From Notospermus geniculatus (Eukaryota > Nemertea > Pilidiophora > Heteronemertea > Lineidae), in assembly GCA_002633025.1 (NCBI GenBank), contig NMRB01000159.1, positions 393,923 through 457,922 of the forward strand: a stretch of 64,000 nucleotides of DNA. Direction: 5' to 3'. The notes under the pieces were generated by a model that was not told the origin of the DNA, searched no databases, and saw only the letters and a program-made list of their open reading frames with translations. Numbering within the stretch: position 1 is the stretch's first letter; the number at the start of each line of letters is the position of its first letter. Of this stretch, positions 30,418 through 41,499 are shown in pieces. A program made the translations under genes and the position numbers.

Positions 30418-30510
30418 GGGGGATATCCCCTCCTTGAAATTTTTGAGGAGGGGATTCATCCCCCCCCCCCATCCCCCCCTCTGGCGGAAACACTGCCAGG
30501 GTCAATATAT
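30418..30510 (+). mobile_element. Partial GGTTTCCGCC-type hAT-like MITE at the gap edge
   Basis: GGGATATCCCCTCCTTGAAA to CTCTGGCGGAAACACTG matches the right half of 31076-31319. Its left half is lost in the N run. Confidence 0.8.
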
Positions 30511-31035
30511 GAAAGACACAGGAAAAATAACCATGTCACCATTACTTCCTGTCGAAAGCGGGGAGATATGCGATGGGCTTCCCATCGACATTGCTCTAGT
30601 TTAGTTTTAATTTTTTCGTTGAAGAAATTGCGGTCAAGTCCCAAAAGTGAAATCGTGTGCGCTCATTGTGGAACAGGCAGCATCTGCGCGTAGGGAATTG
30701 TAAGTCAGGTCAACTGCGAATGCATTAATACGCTATCAGGATGACACAGAAGTTGAATAGGTTCAACTCTTGCAATTCGTGATCTTTTTGGTCGGCGACT
30801 GATCCCAATCGTCGGAATTGAGACACAGTTGCAGTCATGTCACACCATATCATCGACTGATTTGTTCCACACCGTCATACCTCAAACGCAAAGTGATCCG
30901 GAAAAGTCAGTCGGCGCCTGTTCTGTGCCATCGCAAGGTTGACCTGACATCCGCATTAGGGATTACCCTTTACGTGCGGAGTGCCCCCCACCTTCGTCAC
31001 ATCTCTTGATCCTTTCAGACCTGTCGAGAATACAA

Positions 31036-31362
31036 AATGGCAACCTGGCTGAGAATCAAACCCGTGACCTTTCAGGGTTTCCGCCAGGATTTTCAAGAAA
31101 AAATTTTTTTCTCCAGAGTCATTTTTTGCACTCTAAAATGCAAAATTAGTCTTCCTTCTGCATGAAAATTGCATTTGAAATGTAAGAAATTAATGAAACA
31201 CACTACTGAAGTGAAAATAGTGATATTTGAAAAAGGTTAGTCTGCAAACTTGAGGGGGGATATCCCCTCCTTGAAATTTTTGAGGAGGGGATCATCCCCC
31301 CTCCCCTCTGGCGGAAACACCTTTCAGTCTCGAGTCGTGACTTACAACCACTACACCGCCAT
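31036..31362 (-). mobile_element. tRNA-derived SINE interrupted by a hAT-like MITE
   Basis: On the minus strand the A-box-like GGCGGTGTAGTGG (complement at 31346-31358) is followed, after removing 31076-31327, by the B-box-like GGGTTTGATTC (complement near 31052-31063). Spacing without the insert is about right for a tRNA head. Confidence 0.7.
31076..31319 (+). mobile_element. hAT-like MITE with GGTTTCCGCCAG ends inside a SINE
   Basis: Ends GGTTTCCGCCAG and CTGGCGGAAACA, flanked by a perfect 8-bp duplication CCTTTCAG (31068-31075 and 31320-31327). Interior GATATCCCCTCCTTGAAATT matches the piece right of the assembly gap. Confidence 0.88.
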
Positions 31363-31424
31363 GCCCCCATTTCATCAATTTTTGAATCGTAGGTTCCTGA
31401 CGTTACAATCTTTCTTTTTTTCAG

Positions 31425-31658
31425 TTGGGTCCCAGAGAGTATACGCTGGCTGATTCAGAAAGGTCGATTCGACGAAGCGGAGAAAATCCTCGTCAAAATG
31501 GCTAAAGTCAACAAGAAACCCGTCCCGAAGCTAGCCCTGCTGCGCGAAATCGCACAACTTAATGACCAGGAGGAGCAGAGCAAGGCTCGTTACAGCTACC
31601 TCGATCTCTTCCGCACCAGGGACAATGCCATTCGAACTGTCGTCATGATGTTTGTGTG
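31425..31658 (+). CDS. SLC22-like exon a (loop 6-7 and start of helix 7)
   Basis: The acceptor is a long T run ending TTTTTTCAG and the donor is GTAAGC. After one base the exon reads WVPESIRWLIQKGRFDEAEK and ends IRTVVMMFVW (last codon split). PESxRWL with AExILxKxAKxN is the large intracellular loop signature of SLC22. Confidence 0.93.
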
Positions 31659-34600
31659 GTAAGCCAGTGGTCCGAGTCGATATTTCGCTGTGAATACCTC
31701 AAGACGAGTTTCGAAAATGCAGTCAAATTACTCAACGGATTTATTCCGTTGAATACTACCCCAAATCCTCGGCTCTCCGACTTGTGGGCGCTGAATTTGG
31801 CTTACCCTACCCGCTTGTCACCCCCTCCAATTTTTGTTTAGCAGAATACAACCTTGAAAAATCTTGGCTCAGATGTGAATGCCATGCGAAATCTAAGGTA
31901 TTCACACTGAAATGTATTCTAGGTTGGCCATTTGGCGACCAAAAGACGGTGGGACTGGGAGTGACTTTGACATTCCGGAGTTAACGGCGGAGGTGATTTA
32001 GCACTCCGTTGCTGCAGCTAGGGCTATTTTGAGGTCTAATATACACTTTGAGAACCCTGCTCTATATAAAATCACAAAACTGCAAACCAGATCAAGTTCC
32101 TGTTCCTGGCGAGTGTTTCAGTCTGACAGCCAAAAAATGACTAGATACTTATGTAAACTGTCTCTGCCAGCTAAGTACGCCTTAAAGCGAATTGATCATG
32201 CCAGCCAAAAAGTATGTCAACACATGATTGATCACCACCATCTTGGATACATTAGTGCTAACTGTATGGAATACACATGTATATCCATAAAAAATGCATT
32301 TTTGCACAACTGCCATGGCGTTATTCTCTTCGGATACCATACATAAGCTTGTGGTCAACTACCGTGTACATATTTAGGCCTGTCTACTCTAATTCACTAA
32401 AATACAGAAATTTGTAATTTGGAAATGGGAAATTTTGTGGGCCGGGAAATTATTATTCGTGTCATTTTTGACTGGCATGACTTATTCCCTTTAACACCTG
32501 GGTGCGGTGTGCCTACCCCAATGGAATATGCAAGTACATGTATTTGGTTGGAGTGGAGTAGACAGTTGAAAAGCTGCCAGCACGTGCATGACATACAAAA
32601 TCATTTGAAATTTTTTACCCCGAACTATTTCGGAGTGTTTAAATACGGGTATTGCATTCCAAAAATGTTTGACAGCTCAGAAAAATCTCAAAATAGCCTT
32701 AGAAATGCAAAAAAAGAATGTTGAATAAACGTACGCTGGACGGTGGTGGGAAGACCAGGCAGGTCTTTCTAGGGAGGCTGATCCCATAACCATGCTTCAA
32801 GACTGATAAATTAGGACTCTTGAAGGCCTCTGTCCCGTAATCCTGCACCCCTGGCTGATGTAAATTGCATGTGGCCTAACCAAAGCCACGTGCCCAGTGG
32901 CGACACCGTGTGGAAATATGGCGAATACTTCTTTGGTAACGGAATTAAGGAATTTTGGACAGGTAAGTTACGTTGTGATGGTGGGGGCGAGGTTTGAGAA
33001 CATCTGTTGTGAATAGAACATAGTTTTACATTAAACTAATGCTGCATTGACTATTTTCAGTTTCAAGATAATAAATTCTTGTGGATTTCAAAATGTAATT
33101 TTTTGTAGGGTCTTCGTCTTGTAAATGGATTTCATCAGTAAAATAGCCAAATCAACATTTTCTTACGAGTACAAAGTCTCAATTACCCTTTTGTGACCAG
33201 TGGCAATTTCATAAGGAAAAAAATGTAGATGATTCCTAAAAGTAACAGAAAACTCTTTATAAAAAACCTAAAAGTAATGGAAAACTCTTTATAAAAAAAC
33301 CTAAAAGTAATGGAAAACTATTTATAAAAAAACTAAAAGTAATGGAAAACTATTTATAAAAAAACCTAAAAGTAATGGAAAACTTTATAAAAAACCTAAA
33401 AGTAACGGAAAACTTTATAAAAAACCCTAACCATTTCAGTGCAGGTGTGACATCTGCCAGTGTTCCTGTTCATAAGTGTTTCCCCTTATTGTTTGGGAAA
33501 CGCTGACAGATAGATCAAAATATTTCTCTGTGTGTCCCCTATTGTCAAGTTGCAGCTTATTCCATCAGACAATAAAAGGGGAACACTCATCGATGGGGAA
33601 CATTCAAAAACGTTACACCGGCTGGATTTTTGCATGATTTCATAACATGGCAGTATCATTGTTACACCGTTGACAATTAAGTTATAATTTTTTGTACTCT
33701 TTCGAAAATGGTGAAAGCAACAAGCTGATGAAAAGTGTCAATTTTTCAGGCCACTCTTGCGAATTCATTTCAGTGTAAACATTACGCGAAGAATCAAAAA
33801 AATTTTGTTTTCAAAACACGCCACATTTTTTACGGCGTCTGCTTCTCGCTTGTTTTCAGGATGAGTTCGTCTACGCTTTATTACGGAATAGGCGGCCAGT
33901 TGGTCGACTTGTTCGGCAACATGTACATCAACACGCTCGTCGGCGCCACCACCTCCATGCCGATATCTTGGACGGTCATTCCCGTTGCCAACTGGTAAGT
34001 TCTGTAACTTATCCAACAATTCAATGCCATTTTAGGGGTGGAACCAGGTTTTGGATAAGGATGGCACGACTACTATTCATGCCTTGAAGCCCCTATTTAT
34101 GATATTTTCAAAGTACAAGTATTGGGAGAGTGCAGGTAGAGGTCTCGTAGCCTTGTGAAGATCCCCAAAATGCTTGCCTGATACGTACTTCAAAGAATCA
34201 AGGCCTAGTTGTCACCACATATTGAAAAAACTACAGGTAGAGCGCTATGTATTCAGATAGAGCATAGTACATTTTACACTACAGTAATGTCAGAGGACGT
34301 AAAATTTCTGAATTCACTACAGTGTGGCTATAAAATCTTTTTGTTTATGACTAGGATTGGACGGAAGAAGGCATACCTTGGTTACGTGGCGTTCCCGTGC
34401 ATCGGCCTGGTCGTAATACTCATTCTAGCGGGCACTGGCGGCTCCGAGAAATACCCAGTCGTGATTACCGTCTTAGTCTTAATCTGTCTCAGTGGGGTCA
34501 ACGCATCCTGGTCCTTGGGTACCATCTACTCCGGGGAGCTCTACGCCACTCTCATACGGTAAGTATACAGGATGGTCCCAAAAAAGTATACTTCCAACAC

Positions 34601-36060
34601 CCTTAGGCCAATGAAATTACACTTATAGTTTCTCGTTACCGCCCGCATATGATTTTGGCCCCTCATGAAAAAATTTCATTTTTCCAAAATTGCATTATTT
34701 AAAAATTTAACATGAACTTGAAAGCGGTTTGAAACTTGAAACATGTACTTTTGCTTTCCAGGAACATTGCCATCGGCGCCTGTAGCGTTGCCGCCCGTGT
34801 CGGTGGTATCATTGCCCCACAATTTGGATATTTGGTGAGTATGTTGTACTTGATCGCCCCAAAAGATGGGGTACCCTTGGCTGAGACAGAATGCCACAAT
34901 GCATATTCCCCTTTAACTGAAGAAAATACATACAGTGGTGCCATCAAGTGTCATGCCCACGTGCATCTAGCATGTTGATACAGACTATTGAATAAAATTT
35001 GCCAAGTCAGGCTTGGCAATCCTGTCCATACATTGTGTGGAGGTGTACGTCGTGTGGAGGCCTCCATCGGCCAACTTATAAATCAAGTTTTTTTGATTCT
35101 TTTTCTCGAGTCATGTTTTGAAGTCCTGTGTTTACCGGTACATCATGTGAAATGTGTTGACTCAATTTCCTCAGTACTAAATCCACCTGAATGTATGCCA
35201 ACCCAAAGTCGTTCACGAGCATGTTATCCAAATTTGCCGAGTCATGTTTAGGCCTACATCATGTGCAATAATGTATGTCAACATACATATGCTCACAAGC
35301 TTGTGAGCCAAATTTGCTGAGTCATGTTGTGCACCTCAAATGCTTGCATCATGTGCATGCATCGTGTGCGGTGCATGACTGTTTTCCTGGTGGCACTGAA
35401 TCCATTAACGTATGCCAACCAACAGCGACTCATTGTTATCTAAATTTGCCGAGTCATGTTGTTCACTCCGGTGCCTGCATCATGTTGATCACTCCTGTGC
35501 CTGCATCATGTTGTTCACTCCGATGCCTGCATCATGTTGATCACTCCGGTGCCTGCATCGTGTTGTTCACTCCGGTGCCTGCATCATGTTGATCACTCCT
35601 GTGCCTGCATCATGTTGATCACTCTGGTGCCTGCATCATGTTGATCACTCCGGTGCCTGCATCATGTTGTTCACTCCGGTGCCTGCATCATGTGTATCCA
35701 ACTCTATGCCAACCAAATTTCCTGACTCCTCACGCTGCGCACTCCTCTCATGCCTGTGCGTACATCAGGTGTACATCAAGTACTGCTTATAAACAAGCTT
35801 TTCTTACCTTTTAGGGCCATATTTTCCACTGGACCGTTCCATACGTCATCTACGCAATTCTCACCATCGGCAGCACCCTGGGCGTCCTCATCGCCCTCCC
35901 CGAGACAAACGGTGAACCGCTTCCGGAAGAAGTCGTCGTGAAGAAATACCTGCCGGCCAGCGAGATGGGGCTGACAGTGACAGGGAAACAGCAGTCCGAG
36001 AATTCCTCTGACAGCGGCCATTTTACCGACAGCGGTTATGCCGAGACCGAGCCGTGCTAA
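31425..36060 (+). CDS. SLC22-family organic ion/carnitine-type transporter, 3' half (5 exons)
   Basis: SLC22 proteins are 12-helix major facilitator transporters of the plasma membrane that move organic cations, anions or carnitine. Five plus-strand exons join in phase to 241 residues and end at TAA 36058-36060. The first holds the family signature PESIRWLIQKGRFDEAEKIL between helices 6 and 7. Exon 3 has WIGRKKAYLG and ends in IYSGELYATLIR, the signature at helix 11. Exon 4 has ACSVAARVGGIIAP. Exon 5 has the final helix and LPETNGEPLPEE. The N-terminal half (helices 1-6 and the extracellular loop) is not found between 29.6 and 31.4 kb. Substrate cannot be told from this half. Confidence 0.93.
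31659..33233. other. SLC22-like intron, no supported feature
   Basis: Unique-looking sequence with a TTAAAGCGAATTGATCATGC fragment near 32183 related to the TTAA-target family. ORFs here are short and have no family match. Confidence 0.5.
33234..33432 (+). repeat. Minisatellite, ~30-bp unit
   Basis: About seven copies of CCTAAAAGTAATGGAAAAC followed by TCTTTATAAAAAA, in the intron between SLC22-like exons a and b. Confidence 0.9.
33860..33994 (+). CDS. SLC22-like exon b (helices 7-8)
   Basis: The exon reads MSSSTLYYGIGGQLVDLFGN, then MYINTLVGATTSMPI and PVANW. It encodes hydrophobic transmembrane sequence. The acceptor is TTTTCAG and the donor GTAAGT, with split Trp codons at both edges. 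Confidence 0.9.
34355..34558 (+). CDS. SLC22-like exon c (helices 9-11)
   Basis: The exon starts WIGRKKAYLGYVAFP (GRKK is the MFS loop motif), passes through two hydrophobic helices and ends SLGTIYSGELYATLI with Arg split. The acceptor is GACTAG and the donor GTAAGT. Confidence 0.93.
34762..34834 (+). CDS. SLC22-like exon d (helix 11)
   Basis: The exon reads NIAIGACSVAARVGGIIAPQ then FGYL, after completing Arg. Small-residue packing with ARVGGIxAP is typical of SLC22 helix 11. It ends in phase 0 before GTGAGT. Confidence 0.92.
35461..35694 (+). repeat. Minisatellite, nine exact 26-bp units
   Basis: Units read GTTCACTCCGGTGCCTGCAT then CATGTT, with GTT or GAT at the start. It sits in the intron before the last SLC22-like exon. 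Looser repeats with GAGTCATGTT extend left to about 35010. Confidence 0.93.
35815..36060 (+). CDS. SLC22-like exon e (helix 12 and cytoplasmic tail, stop)
   Basis: The exon reads GHIFHWTVPYVIYAILTIGS, then LGVLIALPETNGEPLPEE and a polar Ser-rich tail ending AETEPC and TAA. PETxGxPLPE closes the MFS fold in this family. I saw no AATAAA in the next 300 bases, so the 3' UTR end is not placed. Confidence 0.93.
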   Translation, partial: GHIFHWTVPYVIYAILTIGSTLGVLIALPETNGEPLPEEVVVKKYLPASEMGLTVTGKQQSENSSDSGHFTDSGYAETEPC

Positions 36061-36225
36061 TGAGGGTTAAATTTTCTCCACTTTTCCTCAGCTCTCTCAG
36101 TGCCCAAATGGCAGGAATCAGAAAAAATATCACTCCGTCAAACAGTTTTACATGAAGTCCCACTATGCCTTCCCGTATTGCTGTATTGGAACTGGAGGTA
36201 AAAACAAAGGTTTGAAGTCGAGCTT

Positions 36226-36401
36226 CAGGGGCAGATCCATGATTTCGGAAAACAGGGGGCGCACTGTGCTAGAAACATTGAAATCTGCAGTCAATTTCAA
36301 TGATTTGCTCCCAATTTCAGAATTTCACGGTCAATTGTAGGCCTACAGATTTGGTGGCCGTAAGGGGGCGCACGCTGGGTGTGCCCCCNGATCCGTGCCT
36401 G
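36226..36401 (+). mobile_element. GGCGGATCCAGGA-family hAT-like MITE
   Basis: CAGGGGCAGATCCATGATTT to GATCCGTGCCTG, about 166 bases after the SLC22-like stop. One N lies at 36389. Confidence 0.8.
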
Positions 36402-37084
36402 TATTTGGCGAGAGTACCTTGATTGCTTTTATGAGATTTTGGGAGATGAGCGTGGTCTAAGCAGCTCCAATTTTGGCACTGAAAGAGTTGAGGAAGATTT
36501 ACCTAGGAATAGGCCCTGTTGGTACCTTCCAAGAGCTTAATGATGAAATCATCAAAGTTGGGCCTATTCAATTTCTTTGCAACTAGAGTAGTATTAAAAT
36601 CATGTGAAGTAGCACCTATTTATTGTAAATTTGTCGTCAAATTTTTGAATTAGGCCTAGATTTTTATCGCAAGGATTATCAAAATTATGATAAAGGAATC
36701 ATTTTGCAGGGTTAAGGGCCCAACTTGACGGTGCCTACTCCTCAGGTTAGGTAAATTACAGGGTGTTTATAAGAGATTTCAAAAGTCTGTTCCATGGAGA
36801 GCCACAGAGATTTTTGCACTTGTTTAACCTTGTCAGTTCGGCGATCAGAAAACGACGCAACCTACAACTCTGTCCTACATCTCATCTGACTGACTACTAA
36901 CTGCATACCAAAGAATTATATTCCTAGGTAGTCAGTCAGTTGCAGTGGATGACATAATATGGGTTCTGTCGTTTTCTGGCCTTTGAAATTGACGAAGTCG
37001 ACCCTTTTGCTGCCAAATTATATTCCACCAAATTTGACAATCTGCTCTAAAAGACAGAAAATTAACTAAATGCTGTCATGTAAG
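36402..37084. other. Downstream of the SLC22-like gene, no gene seen
   Basis: Contains an imperfect inverted repeat around 36845-36990 (GACTGACTACTAACTGCATA and TAGGTAGTCAGTCAGTTGCA). No polyadenylation signal is clear. Confidence 0.45.
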
Positions 37085-38232
37085 TACTGTAAAGCAAGAT
37101 AATTTCGCGGCTGGAAATGTTCGCGAATCAAGAATTATAGACATATTCGTGGCAGGATATTTTCGCCAGTCTCTGCCATTTTTAGCTCACCTCTGTGAGG
37201 TGAGCTTCTCCCATGGTGTGTCGTCCGTCGTCGTCGTTAACAGGGGTGGCACGTTTCTAAACTGCTTGGGCTACAAACTTGAAATTTGGTGTACAGGTAC
37301 CCTATGGTAAAAACTATCTCTGGACCGAAACTTAGCGCTGCTGCTTGTACACTCTGGCCTGTAGGGGGCGCTTTGTGAAAACCTTCTTTCGGCCGTATCT
37401 CCTGAACGCGGTTAGCTAGAACCACGAAACTTTTATGGTGGGTTCCTCTGATGAGACTTCATCACATAAATCCCGGGTTTTTGATTTGACCTACTTTTCA
37501 AGGTCACAGAGGTCAAAGTTCAAAATTCACTGTTTGGTGGCACATTTCATTGCTATTTGACATAGAGTGTTGTGATTTGGTGTGAAGATATATCTAGGCA
37601 CCCTACACGAATGCACCAAATTTCAACCCGATCGGACATCAAATATGGCCGCCAGGAAGCCATCTTGAAAAATGGACTTTGACCCACATTTTATAAATAG
37701 GAGTAGGTAGGATGTTTTAACGTTGTCAAAATATGTATCTAGGTACCATATAAATATATGGTAAATTTCAGTCAGATTCGACGTCAAATATGGCCGCCAG
37801 GGAGCCATCTTGAAAAATGGACTTCGACCCACACCTCATAAATAGTGGGAGCTAGGATGCTTTAACCGTGCCTAAATATGTGTCTTGGTACCGTCTACTT
37901 ATATGCCAAATTTCGGTTCGATTGGACTTCAACATGGCTGCCAGGCGGCCATCTTGAAAAATTGACTTTCGCCATATCTCATCGGTAGTAAATGTTACGA
38001 TGTTTCTGCACTAATCCTTCACCATTCAGTGTATCACCAGGCTACTCACACTTCATACTCTGTCACAGAGGTGAGCACAATGGCCCTGGCCATTTCATTT
38101 CAGTTTTTTTTTCACGGTCTATATTAATCTCTTGCATGTATTTATATTCGCGACAGGAAATTTTCGCGACTCATACACTGTCGCGAAATTCGCGAAAATT
38201 TCCTGCACGCGAAATTTTCCTGCTTTACAGTA
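37085..38232. mobile_element. TA-flanked MITE with TTCGCGG interior, hosting a nested repeat
   Basis: TACTGTAAAGCAAGATAATT at the left and AATTTTCCTGCTTTACAGTA at the right. The interior halves are rich in TTCGCGAA. A 0.9-kb element (37185-38102) separates them. Confidence 0.8.
37185..38102 (+). mobile_element. Nested GCTCACC...GGTGAGC element with ~146-bp internal repeats
   Basis: Begins with hairpin AGCTCACCTCTGTGAGGTGAGC and ends CACAGAGGTGAGCACAATGG then CCCTGGCCATTTCATTT. Three imperfect repeats of ATGGCCGCCAGGNAGCCATC followed by TTGAAAAATGGACTT start near 37639, 37785 and 37929. Fragments with the same end occur near 320, 2410-2690, 29726 and 62440-62727. Confidence 0.75.
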
Positions 38233-38251
38233 TTCATGACTGCTGTTAGTG

Positions 38252-38412
38252 CAGGGGCGAATCCAGGATTTGGGAAAAGAGGGGTGCCTTGTGCTAGGAA
38301 CATAGAAATTTGCACCAATTTTCAGAATTTTACAGTCGGTTTTACAGATTTGTTGGCTAAAAGGGGAGGCGAGTGCCCGGGGCGCCCCCCCCCTCGACTG
38401 GATCCGCGCCTG
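38252..38412 (+). mobile_element. GGCGGATCCAGGA-family hAT-like MITE
   Basis: CAGGGGCGAATCCAGGATTT to CTGGATCCGCGCCTG. Confidence 0.82.
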
Positions 38413-38591
38413 TAGTGGAATGGACTTGACTCTAATCATGATTTTAGCATTGCATGGACTTGTATATTTGAGTGACGCGGACTATAATCCCTTCGATCAC
38501 AACTCCAAAAAAATGCAACCAAAGAAATGCAAACAAATTTGTATGAGATTTCTGGCATATATACCATCAGAAATTTCTGTGATATACGACA

Positions 38592-38802
38592 TACTGTAAA
38601 CCATGATATTTTCGCGACGCTAAATGTTCGCGATTTTGGTGGTCTACGAATTCGCGAAGAATAAATATTCGCGATTGGAACCCTTTAGCTTCAGAAGAAT
38701 AATAAGAATAATAATTTTCGCGCGATTTATGTTCGCGTTTTGACCCTCTAGCGCGAAAATCGCCAAAATAAAACGCACACGAAAATTTCACGGTTTACAG
38801 TA
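38592..38802. mobile_element. TA-flanked MITE, TTCGCG type (211 bp)
   Basis: TACTGTAAACCATGATATTT and AAATTTCACGGTTTACAGTA are the inverted ends. The interior alternates TTCGCGA words. Confidence 0.82.
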
Positions 38803-38951
38803 GGCCTATAGTATTTTTCATACCATTCTGCATACATTGTGCTAGGATAGGCAAATCGCAAGTTTGCATTTCTACGCTCATCTCGATTTCTAGCATATTT
38901 AGCCTCGTCTTGTCATTGTTACATCAAATTGAATGCACATCACTCGCAGCG

Positions 38952-39329
38952 CTAAACTCCCTACGCAGTTGTGTATCGCGCCCCCTTCGGTTTACTCGCT
39001 CTCCACAACTGCTTAACTTCGTAAAATTCGCCGCGTTCGGTCAACAGATGGCGCTGAGAGCGTCGGCCAATGAGCGCGCCGAGCAATCGGTAACCAAGCT
39101 GGCCTGAGACACTTTTCATTGGCCGAGCGGCTGGTAGCCATGGTAGCACAAGAACATCCGTTGCCAACGGGCCAAAGAGTTCTGAAAGCAACGTGCTGAT
39201 AGGCTGTAAAACTCGCGCCAGGCCCTGACGCCATCTGTTGACCAAACGCGGTGACTTCCACGAAGTAAAGCAGTTGTGGAGAGCGAGTAAACTGAAGGGG
39301 GCGTGACTCACAACTGCGTAGGGAGTTTA
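38952..39329. mobile_element. Foldback element with ~110-bp arms
   Basis: TAAACTCCCTACGCAGTTGT at the left and ACAACTGCGTAGGGAGTTTA at the right. Arms continue through CTCGCTCTCCACAACTGCTT and TTCGGTCAACAGATGGCG-like segments. One arm recurs alone at 49155-49240. Confidence 0.85.
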
Positions 39330-39419
39330 TCGCAGTGCCACCTTGTGACGTTAGTTCCACCGGTTCCCCATAGTCAAATCAAATGCTGTGATGATGCCAT
39401 GTTTCCGAAAAGATCTCTG

Positions 39420-39653
39420 CTATAGAGCTTGTGCAGATGACGTCATCACGGAAAAATCCGCCATCTTGATGGTCAATTTGACGTCAAACGACGTCGGCGA
39501 CCCACGTGGCACAGTTTGTCGTCAGCGCAATGGAGTGTGTGCGTCTTCAAACCATGACGCGGTCTACACATGGCGCACTTTGTCGTCGACGTCAGCATGG
39601 TGAACTGCAGGTCAAAAGTGACGTCATTATGAGCCACTGCACAAGCTCTATAG
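39420..39653. mobile_element. CTATAG-ended MITE rich in TGACGTCA
   Basis: CTATAGAGCTTGTGCAG at the left and CTGCACAAGCTCTATAG at the right. The interior has several TGACGTCA-like words. Confidence 0.8.
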
Positions 39654-40410
39654 AAAAGTCCTGATGTAGATCGTGCACTTGCGATTTGCTTCTCTGAACC
39701 TTGCTTCAGGTTCAAAAATTCTCCATTATTTGACATTTATCTTAGAATCTCAGAGCCTACTTACAAAAACACACAATAGCAAGAAATCCAGGCTCTCACA
39801 TTTATGGGGAGTGATCACACTCAAGTCCTATCACTCCCTAAAATTATGCTTTAAAGGCCTGTAATCAGGTCACTCCGACAAGACAATGTCCTCCATATTT
39901 TTCATCCTCCCGCAGCAGGGTTTTGGTCTTGTTCCTCTTCATACACTACTCGCACACAAAGTTGCGAGGTAAAAACCCCTGTGGTGGGAGGATGCAGTAT
40001 TTTTACTGCATGGACAGCACTTCAGCTCTCCAAACCTAACTCAGGGGAGTGAAAACTGCTCTTCTGGGATTTCCAAAGTGAAAGCTGGGGAAAATGCTTG
40101 TGTTCTCTTCCCCCATTATTTCAAAATCATGATTCAAACAGAATTTTCTAACTCAATATGATATCAAGTAAGAGTAGAGTTGACGTATTTTTCGTGTAGA
40201 TTAGAATTCCAAGTGATCTTAGGCCATGTTTATTCTATTCATTGGATTACGGATTCACATTTATGACTTCCAGAAAACAGAAAACAAATTTCTTCTGCAT
40301 ATTTTCCAAAATACAGGAAAACATTTGAATTTTCCCTGCTTTATTTTCCATCCTACTAATATCAACACATTTTCCAGTCACAGCCCAAGAAACTGTGCGG
40401 AATGTTGAAT
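39654..40410. other. No gene seen
   Basis: Mixed sequence with no splice-supported ORF and no terminal repeat that I can define. Confidence 0.4.
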
Positions 40411-40708
40411 TTAAGTTAAAGTTTGGGTTTATAGTCTGATATCAACAACAGTTACCTCTACTGTAGAGGTCTCATCTGACTTTACACTTTAACCCCAGTC
40501 TGTCCTGTAACCTTTCAGTAGAACTCAGATGAGCTGCTCACTCTGTGCTGCAATCTAAGCATTTCCAACTGTTACCCATTTATACACCTGTTTGGAGAGA
40601 GGCCAGTAAGGCAAAGAGACTTCGCCCAAAATCTCACACCACCCTGGGATTCAAATCCGGGACCTCTGACCACTAGTCGGAGACCCGAACCACTACATCA
40701 GCGTGGAT
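40411..40708 (-). mobile_element. tRNA-derived SINE, second copy
   Basis: Same body as 45326-45574 (GTTTGGGTTTATAGTCTGAT, GGAGAGAGGCCAGTAAGGCA), with B box GGATTTGAATCC (40647-40658) and A-box-like TGATGTAGTGG. It has insertions in the body. Confidence 0.82.
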
Positions 40709-41021
40709 TAATGTTTTGATAACAGGAGATGACTCAACCGCAGATTTATTTCGTCTTTCTACTACCGGTACCTCTCTTAAATTTTGAAGTCAGAATCCGT
40801 AATCGAAAAGTAGAATATATGTGGCCTTAAATTTATGAAGTTGAGGTTGTGACCTTGTGTTATGAAATCGACAAATATGATTCCTATGGAAACGATTCTG
40901 TACTTTAGGCAGTAAGATGTCTGTATTGTTGTGATATGATAGATTTTCACCCATTTTGTTTTGTATGTACATGTATGACTATGGGGTTCTGAAGCTTTGT
41001 CTGCGAATAAATCTGCAGCGG

Positions 41022-41359
41022 TAAAGCCTGCAGCACACGTCACCATTTTCGTTGCTCGTACAGGCAATTTTAGTGGTTGGCAGTTTTTGTGGTGGTTGCC
41101 GGTTTACAGCAGACGTTACCACTCAGTGGTCTCGTGTGCTGCTGATGGCCACGCGTCACCACAACTCGCAACCACGAGCAATTTTCGTGGTGAGAAATCA
41201 AACATGTTTGATTTTCGGCAACTTGTGGCAACTCGTGGTCACCACAGAATTTCCGTGGTGAGTGGTCGTTGCCGGCTACAGCACACTTGGTCATTTTCGT
41301 GGCGACCACGACAATTGCATGTATGAGCAACGGAAGTGGTGACGTGTGCTGCAGGCTTA
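41022..41359. mobile_element. MITE with TAAAGCCTGCAGCACACGTC ends
   Basis: The left end is complemented by GACGTGTGCTGCAGGCTTA. The interior is a patchwork of GTGGTGACCACGA-like inverted words. Confidence 0.8.
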
Positions 41360-41499
41360 AGAGCACAGGGTGTCTCGCCGCCTCCAATTTGCTAATTTGT
41401 CTTTAATGCCAAGACAGAAGAGGGCCTACTGACTGGCCTTGTGTTCAGAGTACATCAGTCTAGGGTTAACTGCATTGACCACTATGAATATGACCTGTC

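Noticed and set aside
29699-30693. Long ORFs across 29.8-30.7 kb
   Set aside because: Their length comes from the 503-base N run translated as unknown residues.
32029-32346. A 105-codon ORF as a possible SLC22 exon
   Set aside because: It is not membrane-like, has no splice sites in phase, and exon a already joins directly to exon b.
40411-40708. A genuine tRNA gene on the minus strand
   Set aside because: A and B boxes are present, but the acceptor stem does not pair and a long body with a repeat tail follows; it is a SINE.
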